A DNA stretch of 64,000 nucleotides from Marisediminitalea aggregata (lineage in GTDB: Bacteria; Pseudomonadota; Gammaproteobacteria; Enterobacterales; Alteromonadaceae). This document shows positions 1 through 8,970 of this stretch, piece after piece; the first letter of the stretch is position 1, and each line of letters starts with the position of its first letter. The notes beneath the pieces are model-generated. The model was given only the letters and a program-made list of their open reading frames with translations. It was not told the DNA's origin and did not search any database. The position numbers and the translations under genes were made by a program. The stretch is taken from the NCBI RefSeq assembly GCF_900129565.1, contig NZ_FQWD01000002.1, positions 186,001 to 250,000 on the forward strand. The letters are read 5' to 3'.

Positions 1-792
1 CTGATTCGCCTGCGACAATACCGTGGTACTTGCCTGCTGGATAATCTGGTTACGCGTCAGAGCAGCAGTTTCTGCAGCAAAGTCCGTATCTTTGATACGT
101 GAACGTGCACCAGAAACGTTTTCAGAGATATTGCTCAGGTTACGAATAGTAGATTGGAAGCGGTTTTGTAACGCACCTAACTGAGCGCGCTGTGCACCTA
201 TCGCTGAGATTGCAGTATCAACGGAGGTTAACGCAGCTGATGCAGCAGCAAACGATGATACAGACACAGAGCCTACACCAAGACCCGATGCACCAAAGCC
301 ACCACTACGAGACAGGTTTACAGAGATGGTTTGGCCACCATTGGCGCCTACCAGGAAGTTTGCAGAGTAACCGCCGGTCAGAATGTCCAATCCACCGAAC
401 TGGGTATCAGTTGAAATACGAGACAATTCACTGATCAGAGCATTCACTTCCTGCTGAAGCGCAACGCGGTCTGCAGACGAGTTGATGCCGTTTTGTGACT
501 GTACAGCAAGCTGACGGATACGCTGTAATGCGTTTGTCGTTTCTGCCAGGGCACCTTCAGCGGTTTGCGTTAATGAAATGGCGTCGTTGGCATTTCGCAC
601 GGCTTGGTTCAGACCTTGGATCTGAGAAGTCATACGATCGGTAATTTGCAGACCTGCCGCATCGTCAGACGCACGGTTAATGCGGAATCCTGATGACAGA
701 CGCTCGAAAGACGTGCTCAAAGCATTAGAAACATCGAACAACTGGCGTTGCGCGTTTATTGCAGACACGTTGGTATTGACGTACAAAGACAT
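1..792 (-). CDS. fliC: Flagellin, C-terminal end cut by the window edge
   Basis: Structural subunit of the flagellar filament, exported by the flagellar type III system. The reading frame starts at ATG 792 and runs open to base 1 (264 codons). The N-terminus has the conserved D0/D1 helix (starts MSLYVNTNVSAINAQRQL, then SSGFRINRASDDAAGL), there is a short variable centre around residues 150-175, and the C-terminal D1/D0 helix ends at STTVLSQANQ. Flagellins end about ten residues after this motif, so only a few codons and the terminator are missing. It is transcribed from its own sigma-28 promoter at 911-937, as expected for a late flagellar gene. The reduced central domain makes it a short flagellin (about 275 residues), like those of many polar flagellates. 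Whether more flagellin copies lie to the left cannot be seen. Confidence 0.95.
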   Translation of the reverse strand, partial: MSLYVNTNVSAINAQRQLFDVSNALSTSFERLSSGFRINRASDDAAGLQITDRMTSQIQGLNQAVRNANDAISLTQTAEGALAETTNALQRIRQLAVQSQNGINSSADRVALQQEVNALISELSRISTDTQFGGLDILTGGYSANFLVGANGGQTISVNLSRSGGFGASGLGVGSVSVSSFAAASAALTSVDTAISAIGAQRAQLGALQNRFQSTIRNLSNISENVSGARSRIKDTDFAAETAALTRNQIIQQASTTVLSQANQ

Positions 793-910
793 AAGTCTCT
801 CCTACACTCTCAATCCAGCTAGAGCTGGCTGCCGGGATCCCCGGCGTTACATTGTATTAGTAGTCATCAAAACCTGAGGGGTAATTGATGAACTGGCTCT
901 CTCAAGTCCT

Positions 911-937
911 TTATCGACATTGTTGAAATTCCCTTTA
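911..937 (-). promoter_or_regulatory. Sigma-28 (FliA) promoter of flagellin
   Basis: Reading the minus strand: -35 TAAAGGGA (937-930), an 11-base spacer, and -10 GTCGATAA (918-911). This fits the FliA consensus TAAAGTTT-N11-GCCGATAA. It lies about 120 bp upstream of the flagellin ATG and leaves a leader of roughly 110 nt. Confidence 0.85.
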
Positions 938-1041
938 ATAAAATTTTCAAAAAAACTTTAGTCGTCGATCTGAAGCGCTATACTGAGCCCGCATCATTTT
1001 TTCAAAGTAAAACCACAAGCCACGATAAACAGATAGAGTTA

Positions 1042-1989
1042 ATGTTGAATATTCAGTTAGATAACATAAAGCGAGTTTGCAGCGGGCACAGCCATAACGC
1101 ATTTGGTGATGCCGTCATGTTTGATGGCGATTTATTCATCAGTTATCGGTGTGGTAAGAGCCACATGAGTGAAGATGGCAAAATCGTCGTATTACAATGC
1201 ACGGTTACTGGCCAGCGAATATCCTGCCAGCAATTAGTATTGCCAGGATATGACTTGCGCGATCCTCATTTCACTAAGGTCCGTGACGGCAAGCTCATGC
1301 TCATAGCGCATACTCGCTCATCCGACGCTCATCCGGTGCCGGAAACCGTCAGTTGGTTTTCAAGGGGTAACAATACGTGGTCGGGCATTAGCTTCCCGGG
1401 CCCTAAGGGTTGGTGGTTGTGGCGTGCTGAAGAATTCAATGGAAAATGCTGGGGCTTGGGCTATTTACGCCAAGCTAATCAACTAAATTTATATTCGGGA
1501 AGCCTACGCGGTCGAATGGAAATCGCTAGCAATGAAGTACTCTCTCTGCGAAAACACGGTTTAGGCTACCCAAATGAAAGCGATCTTGCTTTTACTTCTG
1601 ATGGGCGACTCATTGCGGTGGTCCGCCGCGATGCCGACAGTTTTACCGCCCAACTCGGCATAAGTAAGTCGCCGTACCGTCGTTGGCAGTGGCAAGATCT
1701 GGGTGTGTATATTGGCGGGCCGGTCATGCATTTACTGAATGATGATACCGCTCTTGTCGCAGGACGAAGCTGGGATGGCAAAGCCTTGCATACCCGATTA
1801 TGGCTGTTAGACACTGTTACAGGCAAACTTACTACGCTAGCCGTGTTGCCCAGTGGGGGTGACAACGGCTACCCCGGCCTTACTATTCATGACAACACAC
1901 TACTCATGAGTTACTACTCGTCGCATATCGACAACCAAAGCCGCATGTACCTTGCCACTTTTAGCTTAGCTAACAAAAATCAGAGGTAG
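1042..1989 (+). CDS. Sialidase-like (BNR/exo-sialidase fold) protein, function unknown
   Basis: A 315-residue protein with no signal peptide or membrane segment, so probably cytoplasmic. It looks like a six-bladed beta-propeller of the sialidase superfamily. Short blade motifs recur: LRDPHFTKVRDGKLMLIAH near 80, NESDLAFTSDGRLIAVVRR near 175-195, GGPVMHLLNDDTALVAGR near 225-245, and GDNGYPGLTIHDNTLLMSYY near 275-295. The pattern RDP..., ESD...DGR...RR resembles the Asp/Glu and Arg-triad positions of sialidases, but the substrate cannot be assigned. It sits between flagellin (divergent) and flgL (convergent, overlapping by 10 bases at 1980-1989), inside an otherwise canonical flagellar locus. 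A possible TATACT -10 lies at 979-984 with a poor -35. The start ATG has only a weak AGAG ribosome site. Role in flagellin sugar modification is speculation from context and fold. Confidence 0.75.
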   Translation: MLNIQLDNIKRVCSGHSHNAFGDAVMFDGDLFISYRCGKSHMSEDGKIVVLQCTVTGQRISCQQLVLPGYDLRDPHFTKVRDGKLMLIAHTRSSDAHPVPETVSWFSRGNNTWSGISFPGPKGWWLWRAEEFNGKCWGLGYLRQANQLNLYSGSLRGRMEIASNEVLSLRKHGLGYPNESDLAFTSDGRLIAVVRRDADSFTAQLGISKSPYRRWQWQDLGVYIGGPVMHLLNDDTALVAGRSWDGKALHTRLWLLDTVTGKLTTLAVLPSGGDNGYPGLTIHDNTLLMSYYSSHIDNQSRMYLATFSLANKNQR

Positions 1990-3203
1990 TTAAACAGACT
2001 CAGGTTGGAAATTTTAGGAAAAGTCGACAGGGCAGCAGTTAGTGCTGCTTCCTGCTTAGCAAACTCGGCAGACGCTTCGGCATAGTCAACGTCCTGAATG
2101 GCAGAACGTGCGTCTTTGGTTGCCACTTCTAAATCCAGATTGGTTTCATACACGGATTCTGCAACGTTCAGTCTTGCGCCTATCGATGATACTTCGAAGC
2201 CGATTTTCTCAAGTGCGTTATCGATACCGACCAAGGCATCGCTTAGCCCTTCGCGGAAGTCTTCGTCACTAACGTTTTCGTTATCCAGAATCCCTTCCAG
2301 TTCATGCAGCGTTTGCGCAATATTTTTCTTTTCCGGCGCATCTAACTGGAAGTTAAGCGTTGACCCGGTTGTGCCGGTTAAGGTGAAATCAATACCCGCA
2401 AAGGTAAACGGCTCACCACTGCTGTAGCCTTGTGTCGCCACAACATTACCGGTACCTGTGTTGGCGATCTGCACCTGCGTAGGTGAAATAACACTAACCT
2501 GATAGTTGTTGTTAGCCGCGTTTATCGGGTCATAGTTATTACGATAGAATTTATCGAAATCGCCCTGTCCCTCCACCAGCGCATAATCCACAGTCATACC
2601 GGATGTACCGGTAATGGAAAAATTGCGGCGCGCCGCTACATCTTCGAAAACAGATTGCCCGGAAGCGCTGCTGCGAATGGTTACACTACTCGACAGTTGG
2701 ACTTCGTTAGTACCGCTATCACCCTGAAACGTATAGGCATTGCCCGTTGACCCCGGATTAAACACAAACGGCTGAGTTTCAGACTGATAACCGGCAAAGT
2801 AATAGTCGCCATCGGCGTTTTGCGAATTCATCAAATCAAACACTTCGTCTTTGATCTGGGCAATTTCCGACGCCAGTGCTTTGCGGTCTGCATCAGACAG
2901 CAATCCGTCACCGGCTTGTAGCGCTAACACCCGCGCGCGATTCATGGTATCGGTCATGTTGCGCAGTATGGATTCCTGCTGCGCCAGCGAACCGGTCACC
3001 AGATCGTTATTGCGTTGAAATTGTGTCAGGCTGTCCAACTCTTCCGTCATGCGGATAACCTTGGCGGCACCCACCGGATCATCAGACGGTTTATTAATGC
3101 GCTTGCCAGAAGACAGTGCCAGCTGCGTATCCGCCAGTCCGGCCTGATTATCCATAATCGCGCGGATATTCTGATCGTAAAGCTGATTGGTCGTAATACG
3201 CAT
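1980..3203 (-). CDS. flgL: Flagellar hook-associated protein 3 (hook-filament junction)
   Basis: FlgL (HAP3) forms the second junction ring between hook and filament. The 407-residue product begins with the flagellin-like D0/D1 helix (MRITTNQLYDQN, then ALSSGKRINKPSDDPVGA near 30-45). Its C-terminal helix contains LDLEVATKDARSAIQDVDYAEA and ends in coiled-coil D0 sequence. Its central part (about 150-290) is variable and Gly/Thr/Ser rich. The length is somewhat above the 317 residues of the E. coli protein, and similar to longer FlgL proteins of marine polar flagellates. It follows flgK by 5 bases and is the last gene of the flgF-L run. Its stop overlaps the end of the convergent sialidase-like gene, so no room remains for a terminator between them. 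Confidence 0.95.
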   Translation of the reverse strand: MRITTNQLYDQNIRAIMDNQAGLADTQLALSSGKRINKPSDDPVGAAKVIRMTEELDSLTQFQRNNDLVTGSLAQQESILRNMTDTMNRARVLALQAGDGLLSDADRKALASEIAQIKDEVFDLMNSQNADGDYYFAGYQSETQPFVFNPGSTGNAYTFQGDSGTNEVQLSSSVTIRSSASGQSVFEDVAARRNFSITGTSGMTVDYALVEGQGDFDKFYRNNYDPINAANNNYQVSVISPTQVQIANTGTGNVVATQGYSSGEPFTFAGIDFTLTGTTGSTLNFQLDAPEKKNIAQTLHELEGILDNENVSDEDFREGLSDALVGIDNALEKIGFEVSSIGARLNVAESVYETNLDLEVATKDARSAIQDVDYAEASAEFAKQEAALTAALSTFPKISNLSLFNYL

Positions 3204-3208
3204 AGTGA

Positions 3209-5341
3209 CTACCTAACTGAAGACAAAATGGTGTTAAATAATTCTTGAGCGGTAGACAGGATACGCGCCGCCGCCGCATAAGACTGCTGATAGCGCACCA
3301 GATTAGCCGCCTCTTCATCCAGACTCACGCCTGACACCGAATCAAACCAGTCCGTTGACTGCACTTTCATGGCTTCTGCCGCCTGCAACGCAATACTGGC
3401 CGAAGACGCATCCTCACCCACCCGGCTGACCAAGGTTGAGTAGCTCTCATGCAAGGTGCGTGGTTGACTCACACTGTTGGTGCTGAGCTTGGTTAAGCCT
3501 TGCTTTTGCAGACTGGCCAATGACAAGGCGTTAGTATTGTCGTAGCTACCGTCAGTATTGTAGCTTATGGTGAAGCTGTCACCGGCTACGGGCTTGCCTT
3601 GCAGACTGAAATCATAGCCCGGATAGTCGTTAAGTGCAGAAAATGACGCAGGCCAAGCCGGGACACCTGACGCTTCGGCCTGAGCCAGCAGATCCGTGTA
3701 GTCTGTTACGCCACTCACACTGGTAATAACGTTGGCCGGGTTTTCACCGTCCAGCACGTTAAAGCTGGTTTCCGAGGTAAAAACAATTTGTACCGGTGCC
3801 CCTACAGTTGCACTGGGTGATCCAGCCAGACCGTGAATACCGCCGGCGCCATCAAAGGCTGACGCATCCGCACCTAAGGTAGCGTCTACTTCGGTATTGG
3901 TGACTTTCGTTGCAACAACTTCGGCATCGCCAAGGTTGCCATTGTTCACGTCGACGCGAATCGGACTGGCGAAGGCCAAATCTTCCGGGCGCGTCGTAGC
4001 CATTTCAATATCCGTTGCGCTGTATTTTACCGGCTGAAATAAAAACTCATTGCCAACGCTGTAGCCCGATGCTGACTGAAACTGAATTTCGATACCACCG
4101 GGAAGTTCAGTAAAACCGCCCGTAACCGCAATACCGCTAAAACTGACGGGTTGATTATTTTCGTCCGTTTTGGGACTGCCATCTGCATTCAATAATTCAA
4201 CAGACACTTGTGAAGGCACGCCGCCAGACACAGCGGTAACGGTTACGCGGATATCTGCGTCAGTCACTTCACTCCCCTGCCCGGGTGTAAACTGACCTGA
4301 GACCCGCAAGGTGTCAGGGGTGCCTGTGTAAGGCAGCCCGGTTAATTCTGGCAAGGTGAAGATATCGCCACCCAACTGGAAGTCGAGGTCCATACCCAGC
4401 CGGTTCTGGCTGTTAACCGCATCCGCAAAGGCCACGGCCAACTGGCCGATATCGCGTTGCGCCGGCCCTAACACTTCATCACGGTAACGGAATAAGCCGC
4501 CCAGGGAACCGCCCAGATCATCTTCGGTAATACGGATATTGGTATTGGCTTTCGTGCCCTCGAACGTGGTGCCTAGCTGTAGCTGTTTGTACATCACATC
4601 AGCGCTGTCGGTGAGCTCAAACAGATTAAAGCTACCATCTTCCAGTACCAGTGATTCACCGCTGGTTAAATTTACCAGCAGCGATCCGCTGGCATTACTA
4701 CTCTCGCGGATCTCAATCGACATCAGTTCGGCGAGTTCATTAATAGCATTGTCGCGTTCATTCAACAGTGCAGTGGGTTCTCCGCCGGTGTGATTGCCCT
4801 TCACCACCAGAATGGCTTTGTTTAAATCACCGATTGTCTGAATCAGGCTGTTGGAGCGATTCACCATACTTTCGAATTCAAGGTTGAGTTCGTCTTCCTT
4901 GTAATTCATGAAATCAGCAATGGAACTCATGCGGCGCAACATGGCATCGCCCTGACTTAACACCAAATCGCGTGAAGCCAGATTGGTCGGGTCATCCGCT
5001 GCGGTCTGAATAGAGGCAAAGAACTCACTTAAGCCCGTAGACAGCGAATTCGCTTCATTGGCCAGTAAGTTATCAATGGCTTCTGTTTTGTTGTAGTAGG
5101 TTTGCCATTCGCCAACCTGGGTGATATCCCGACGCATTTGATTTTGCGCAAATTTATCAATGATCCGTTCGGTGGTCGCTTTGCCCACACCGCCTAATAA
5201 TTCATTGGTAAACACCGTCCGTTCGCGAACGTAACCTTCGGAGTTAACATTGGCAATATTATTACTGGTAGTGGCTAACAGACGGCTACTGGCATTAACA
5301 CCACTGGTCGCAATGGAGTACAGATCCACATTACTGCTCAT
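3209..5341 (-). CDS. flgK: Flagellar hook-associated protein 1
   Basis: FlgK (HAP1) is the first hook-filament junction protein and is exported through the flagellar type III system. The 710-residue product has the rod/hook N-terminal motif (DLYSIATSGVNASSRLLATTSNNIANVNSEGYVRE pattern, residues 6-40) and the C-terminal motif DEEAANLVRYQQSYAAAARI followed by LSTAQELFNTIL. A large middle region (about 330-620) is unusually long compared with the 547 residues of E. coli FlgK and probably adds surface-exposed domains. It lies 25 bases downstream of flgJ and 5 bases upstream of flgL, so the two HAP genes are translated as a pair. No clear sigma-28 promoter is visible in the short gap, so transcription probably comes from the flgF promoter or from inside flgJ. 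Confidence 0.95.
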   Translation of the reverse strand: MSSNVDLYSIATSGVNASSRLLATTSNNIANVNSEGYVRERTVFTNELLGGVGKATTERIIDKFAQNQMRRDITQVGEWQTYYNKTEAIDNLLANEANSLSTGLSEFFASIQTAADDPTNLASRDLVLSQGDAMLRRMSSIADFMNYKEDELNLEFESMVNRSNSLIQTIGDLNKAILVVKGNHTGGEPTALLNERDNAINELAELMSIEIRESSNASGSLLVNLTSGESLVLEDGSFNLFELTDSADVMYKQLQLGTTFEGTKANTNIRITEDDLGGSLGGLFRYRDEVLGPAQRDIGQLAVAFADAVNSQNRLGMDLDFQLGGDIFTLPELTGLPYTGTPDTLRVSGQFTPGQGSEVTDADIRVTVTAVSGGVPSQVSVELLNADGSPKTDENNQPVSFSGIAVTGGFTELPGGIEIQFQSASGYSVGNEFLFQPVKYSATDIEMATTRPEDLAFASPIRVDVNNGNLGDAEVVATKVTNTEVDATLGADASAFDGAGGIHGLAGSPSATVGAPVQIVFTSETSFNVLDGENPANVITSVSGVTDYTDLLAQAEASGVPAWPASFSALNDYPGYDFSLQGKPVAGDSFTISYNTDGSYDNTNALSLASLQKQGLTKLSTNSVSQPRTLHESYSTLVSRVGEDASSASIALQAAEAMKVQSTDWFDSVSGVSLDEEAANLVRYQQSYAAAARILSTAQELFNTILSSVR

Positions 5342-5366
5342 AGGCTAGCCTCCCGAATCACCGACT

Positions 5367-6320
5367 TCATGGTAAATAGTTCCGGAACTGATCGCTGTTC
5401 AACACTGACATAATCTTGTCTGCATACTGTGGATCCGTCGCGTAGCCAGCTTGTTGTAAAGCATTAAAGTAAGCTTTGGGATCATTGGCCTGCTCTACGG
5501 CGCCTTTGTAGCGGTCCTGATCACGAATGAAATCAACGTAGTCGCCTAAACCTTGTTCCAGTGATTCATAACTGCGGAACGCCGCTTTTTGCTGCCGTGC
5601 AACGGTGCCATCAAACTCAACGGTGTCTACCGTGGCCGCTTCACCTTTCCACTGACTGTTGGCTTTAATACCAAACAGATTATTCGAACTGTTACCTTTA
5701 CTGTCGTGAATGACATATTGGCCCCAGCCGGTCTCGACTGCCGCTTGTGCAACGAGCGCTTCAGGCGCAACACCCAGTTTTTCGGCAGCTTTTGACGCTA
5801 CCGGATACAGGGCTTCCACAAATGCCGCCGGGTTGTCGAACGCCGCGGCTTTAAACGCTTGCTGCACGGCTTCTTCTGAAACCGACTCTGCCAGCGCCTG
5901 TGCCTCTTCGACCTGGGTGCGATTTTGCCAGTTAAGCGACGATAAATTGCCGTCGTTGCGCAACACGCTGGCCGGCATAAACTGGCCTTTTTCGGGTTGA
6001 CCTAACTGCTGAACAATCAGATCTGCCAGCCCAAGGCCACCACCGCTGGACATGTCCGCCGCCATTTGCTGGTCGTGCATGTCACGGTAAAATTTCATTT
6101 GCTCAGAATTAAACGGGCTGTCTTCATCGGCCATGGCATCCTGTGCTTTACGCATAGACTTCAGCATCATTTGCACGAAAATCGCCTCGAACTGCTGCGC
6201 AGCTTCTTTCAGCACATCTTTGTCGTCGCTGTATACCGCTTCTTTGAGGCGGTTAATACTCGACATATCGTGTACGTTACGAGCGTTTTCCAGTGTTGTT
6301 TTGCTGTTGAGTAAGTCCAT
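5367..6320 (-). CDS. flgJ: Rod-capping protein and peptidoglycan hydrolase FlgJ
   Basis: Two-domain periplasmic protein. Residues 35-110 are the rod-cap domain (AAQQFEAIFVQMMLKSMRKA, then FYRDMHDQQMA), which caps the growing rod. Residues about 155-315 are a glucosaminidase/muramidase domain with the likely catalytic Glu at 196 in QAAVETGWGQYV and the GNSSNNLFGIKA motif that follows. The hydrolase opens the peptidoglycan for the rod. At 317 residues it matches dual-domain FlgJ proteins of gammaproteobacteria rather than the truncated form. The start codon overlaps the flgI stop as TAATG at 6320, indicating translational coupling. Confidence 0.95.
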   Translation of the reverse strand: MDLLNSKTTLENARNVHDMSSINRLKEAVYSDDKDVLKEAAQQFEAIFVQMMLKSMRKAQDAMADEDSPFNSEQMKFYRDMHDQQMAADMSSGGGLGLADLIVQQLGQPEKGQFMPASVLRNDGNLSSLNWQNRTQVEEAQALAESVSEEAVQQAFKAAAFDNPAAFVEALYPVASKAAEKLGVAPEALVAQAAVETGWGQYVIHDSKGNSSNNLFGIKANSQWKGEAATVDTVEFDGTVARQQKAAFRSYESLEQGLGDYVDFIRDQDRYKGAVEQANDPKAYFNALQQAGYATDPQYADKIMSVLNSDQFRNYLP

Positions 6321-7429
6321 TAGATCACCACCAGCTCACCCTGTAGCGCGCCTGCCTGACGCAAGGCTTCGAGTATTGCCATCAGGTCGCCTGGCGCGGC
6401 GCCAACTTCGTTCACGGCGCGGACCAATTGATCCAGTGTTACACCTGGCTCAAACTTAAACATGCGGCTGTCGGCCATATTCACATCGATGATGGATTGT
6501 GTGGTCACCACCGTATCGCCATCAGCCAGGGCATTAGGTTGAGATACCTGTTGATTCTCGCTAATCGTTACCGTAAGACCACCATGCGTAATAGCAGCGG
6601 GAAGTAAGCGCACATCACGTCCGATAACAATGGTGCCGGTGCGGCTATTTACCACCACACGGGCTGGCGCGTCGGCGGGCGTAAACTCAAAGTTCTCCAG
6701 TGTTGCCAGAAAGCCAACTCGTTGCCCCGGATCGCGTGGCGCAGTCACGCGCACAGACGCCGCATCCAGTGGTTCAGCAATGGCGTAGCCTTTTTCAGGT
6801 TGGGCACCAAACCGCTCGTTAATAGTGTCTGCCAACGCTTTGGCTGTTGAAAAATCCGGGTAGTTAAGGTTCAGAGTTAAACTGTCGCCGGCAGCAAAGC
6901 CACTCGGTACAGCGCGTTCAACTAACGCGCCATTAGCAATGCGCCCCACCGTTGGGGTATTAACAATAATGCGCGACCCGTCGCCGCCCTGAGCGCCAAA
7001 GCCACTAACGACCAGGCTGCCTTGTGCAACCGCATAAATATTGCCGTCGACGCCTTTCAGGAAGGTTTGTAGCAGCGTACCGCCTTGTAAACTGCTCGCC
7101 TCACCAATTGACGATACCGTAACGTCAATAGTTTGACCCGGCTTGGTAAATGGCGGCAGATCGGCGTGTACCGCAACAGCGGCAACGTTCTTAATTTTAG
7201 GTTTGGTATTCGGGTCCAGGCTGATACCAAAATTACTCAGCATTGTACGGAAACTCTGCTCGGTAAACGGACTTTGCTCACCGGTACCAGGTAAACCCAC
7301 TACCAGCCCGTAGCCAATTAACTGGTTGCTTCGCACGCCCTGAATACTGGCTACGTCTTTAATGCGCTGGGCAAATACCTGATGGCTGAACAGGGCAAAG
7401 CTAAGTAATACACACGTGAATAATCGCAT
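6320..7429 (-). CDS. flgI: Flagellar P-ring protein
   Basis: FlgI forms the P ring in the peptidoglycan layer around the rod. The 369-residue precursor has a signal peptide of about 20 residues ending at VFA, followed by the family hallmark [20 protein letters not shown] and [10 protein letters not shown]. The length equals that of the family. It is exported by Sec and assembled with help from FlgA, encoded in the divergent flgA operon at 14.8 kb. It sits 9 bases downstream of flgH, and the stop overlaps the flgJ start. Confidence 0.96.
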   Translation of the reverse strand: MRLFTCVLLSFALFSHQVFAQRIKDVASIQGVRSNQLIGYGLVVGLPGTGEQSPFTEQSFRTMLSNFGISLDPNTKPKIKNVAAVAVHADLPPFTKPGQTIDVTVSSIGEASSLQGGTLLQTFLKGVDGNIYAVAQGSLVVSGFGAQGGDGSRIIVNTPTVGRIANGALVERAVPSGFAAGDSLTLNLNYPDFSTAKALADTINERFGAQPEKGYAIAEPLDAASVRVTAPRDPGQRVGFLATLENFEFTPADAPARVVVNSRTGTIVIGRDVRLLPAAITHGGLTVTISENQQVSQPNALADGDTVVTTQSIIDVNMADSRMFKFEPGVTLDQLVRAVNEVGAAPGDLMAILEALRQAGALQGELVVI

Positions 7430-7438
7430 AGGACCTCC

Positions 7439-8122
7439 TTACATCGGCCACCATTCAGAGGAGAAGAACTTGGTTAACCAACCCTTTTCCTGTGAACGGG
7501 CGAAGCTGCCGGTACCACTGTACTGGATCCGCGCATTGGCAATTTTGGTAGACACAATTTCATTCGCCGGGGAAATATCGGCCGGCCGAATAATGCCGGT
7601 CAGGCGAATGTATTCGTCACCGTGATTCAGGGTGAGCCACTTTTCGCCGCGGATCACCAGATTCTGATTAGCGAGCACATCAACAACCGTGACGGAAATA
7701 CTGCCGTTCAAACTGTTGCTTTGGTTCGCCTGGGCGTCGCCGGTAAATTCATTGGACGAACTTACACCCAACTGAATAGACTCGGGACCAATATTGATAG
7801 CATTGCCACCTAGTCCGGTGATGGGCTGTAAATCGACGCCGGTTTCTTTTGACGTGGTCGTCCCGGCCGACTTGGATGCCGCCGTATTTTCGCTCAGCGT
7901 CACGGTAATAATGTCACCGACACGGCGGGCGGTGACGTCGGAATACAGACTGTTGGCCATATAAGGGCGAAACAAACCACCGTCTTCAACGATGTGCTCG
8001 CGCGGGATATCCGGGATCACAGGTGCAAACGACGGGTCGTTTGCCTGCACGTGATCTGCCGCTGTGCTGGCACAGCCGCTGTTAATTATTCCGGCGATCG
8101 CAATGAATATAAGGCGCTGCAT
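7439..8122 (-). CDS. flgH: Flagellar L-ring lipoprotein
   Basis: FlgH builds the outer-membrane L ring, the bushing through which the rod passes. The 227-residue precursor has a short lipoprotein signal with Cys at residue 17 (context INSGC), then the conserved body: GGLFRPYMANSLYSDVTARRVGD and ITVTLSENTAASKSAGT near 60-100, and RGEKWLTLNHGDEYIRLTGI near 155-175. Length is typical. It lies 18 bases after flgG in the same operon. In this group the L/P rings are surrounded by the H and T rings, whose parts FlgP and FlgT are encoded at 18.4-20.3 kb. Confidence 0.96.
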   Translation of the reverse strand: MQRLIFIAIAGIINSGCASTAADHVQANDPSFAPVIPDIPREHIVEDGGLFRPYMANSLYSDVTARRVGDIITVTLSENTAASKSAGTTTSKETGVDLQPITGLGGNAINIGPESIQLGVSSSNEFTGDAQANQSNSLNGSISVTVVDVLANQNLVIRGEKWLTLNHGDEYIRLTGIIRPADISPANEIVSTKIANARIQYSGTGSFARSQEKGWLTKFFSSEWWPM

Positions 8123-8140
8123 AACCGTCTCACTTATTTG

Positions 8141-8929
8141 TTATAACTGCTGAATGACCTGGCCAAGCATCTGATCTACCGATGAGATAACCTTGGAGTT
8201 CATTTCATATAAACGCTGACTTTCAATCAGATTCACCAGCTCTTCGGTCACGTTGACGTTTGACGTTTCAAGGGTGCCCTGCACGATGGTGCCAAGTCCC
8301 TGAAGTCCTGGAACGCCCTGGATTGGCGCGCCGGAAACAGCAGTCTCAACGTAAAGGTTTTGTCCGGTGGGCTGCAGACCCGTTGGGTTTACAAAGTCCG
8401 ATACAGTAAGCTGCCCCAGCACCTGTGGCTCAGCCTGACCACGCACTGACGCTGATACTTCACCGTCCTGAGAAATAGTGATTTGCTGGGCATCTTCAGG
8501 AATGGTTATTTGCGGTTGCAGCAAGAAGCCTGCGCCCGGGGTTACAATTTGCCCCTGGTCGTTTAACGTAAACTGTCCATTGCGGGTATAGGCAATCGAG
8601 CCATCCGGCTGCAGAATTTCAAAAAAGCCACGGCCCTGAATAGACATATCCAACGCATTGTCAGTCGTGAGCAGGTTGCCCTGCGTGTGCGCTTTTTGCG
8701 TTGCCACAACCTTCGAACCTGCGCCAACCATTAATCCGGATGGCAACTCGGTATCGGCAGATGACCGCCCACCCGGCTGATTAATATTCTGATAGAGCAA
8801 ATCTTCAAATATTGCGCGGTCTTTTTTAAAGCCGACAGTTGATGCGTTTGCCAGGTTATTCGACACCACGGACACGTCGGTTTGCGCCGCGTCGAGCCCG
8901 GTTTTACTGATCCAAAGTGCAGGATGCAT
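8141..8929 (-). CDS. flgG: Distal rod protein
   Basis: FlgG forms the distal rod of the flagellum. The 262-residue sequence starts MHPALWISKTGLDAAQTDVS followed by SNNLANASTVGFKKDRA, the rod-protein N-terminal motif. It ends with NVNVTEELVNLIESQRLYEMNSKVISS and DQMLGQVIQ, typical of FlgG. Length agrees with the family (260-262). It is followed by flgH after 18 bases and preceded by flgF with a 41-base gap. Confidence 0.96.
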   Translation of the reverse strand: MHPALWISKTGLDAAQTDVSVVSNNLANASTVGFKKDRAIFEDLLYQNINQPGGRSSADTELPSGLMVGAGSKVVATQKAHTQGNLLTTDNALDMSIQGRGFFEILQPDGSIAYTRNGQFTLNDQGQIVTPGAGFLLQPQITIPEDAQQITISQDGEVSASVRGQAEPQVLGQLTVSDFVNPTGLQPTGQNLYVETAVSGAPIQGVPGLQGLGTIVQGTLETSNVNVTEELVNLIESQRLYEMNSKVISSVDQMLGQVIQQL

Positions 8930-8970
8930 ATGATTTCTCCTCTGCCTTGTTTCTGTTGATACCGACTGGA

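Noticed and set aside
1..792. Flagellin as a truncated pseudogene
   Set aside because: The frame is open to the window edge and contains the C-terminal D0 motif; it is only cut by the edge.
1566..1865. Minus-strand 99-codon ORF in the sialidase-like gene
   Set aside because: Shadow frame: no ribosome site and composition unlike a protein; the plus-strand frame has clear domain motifs.
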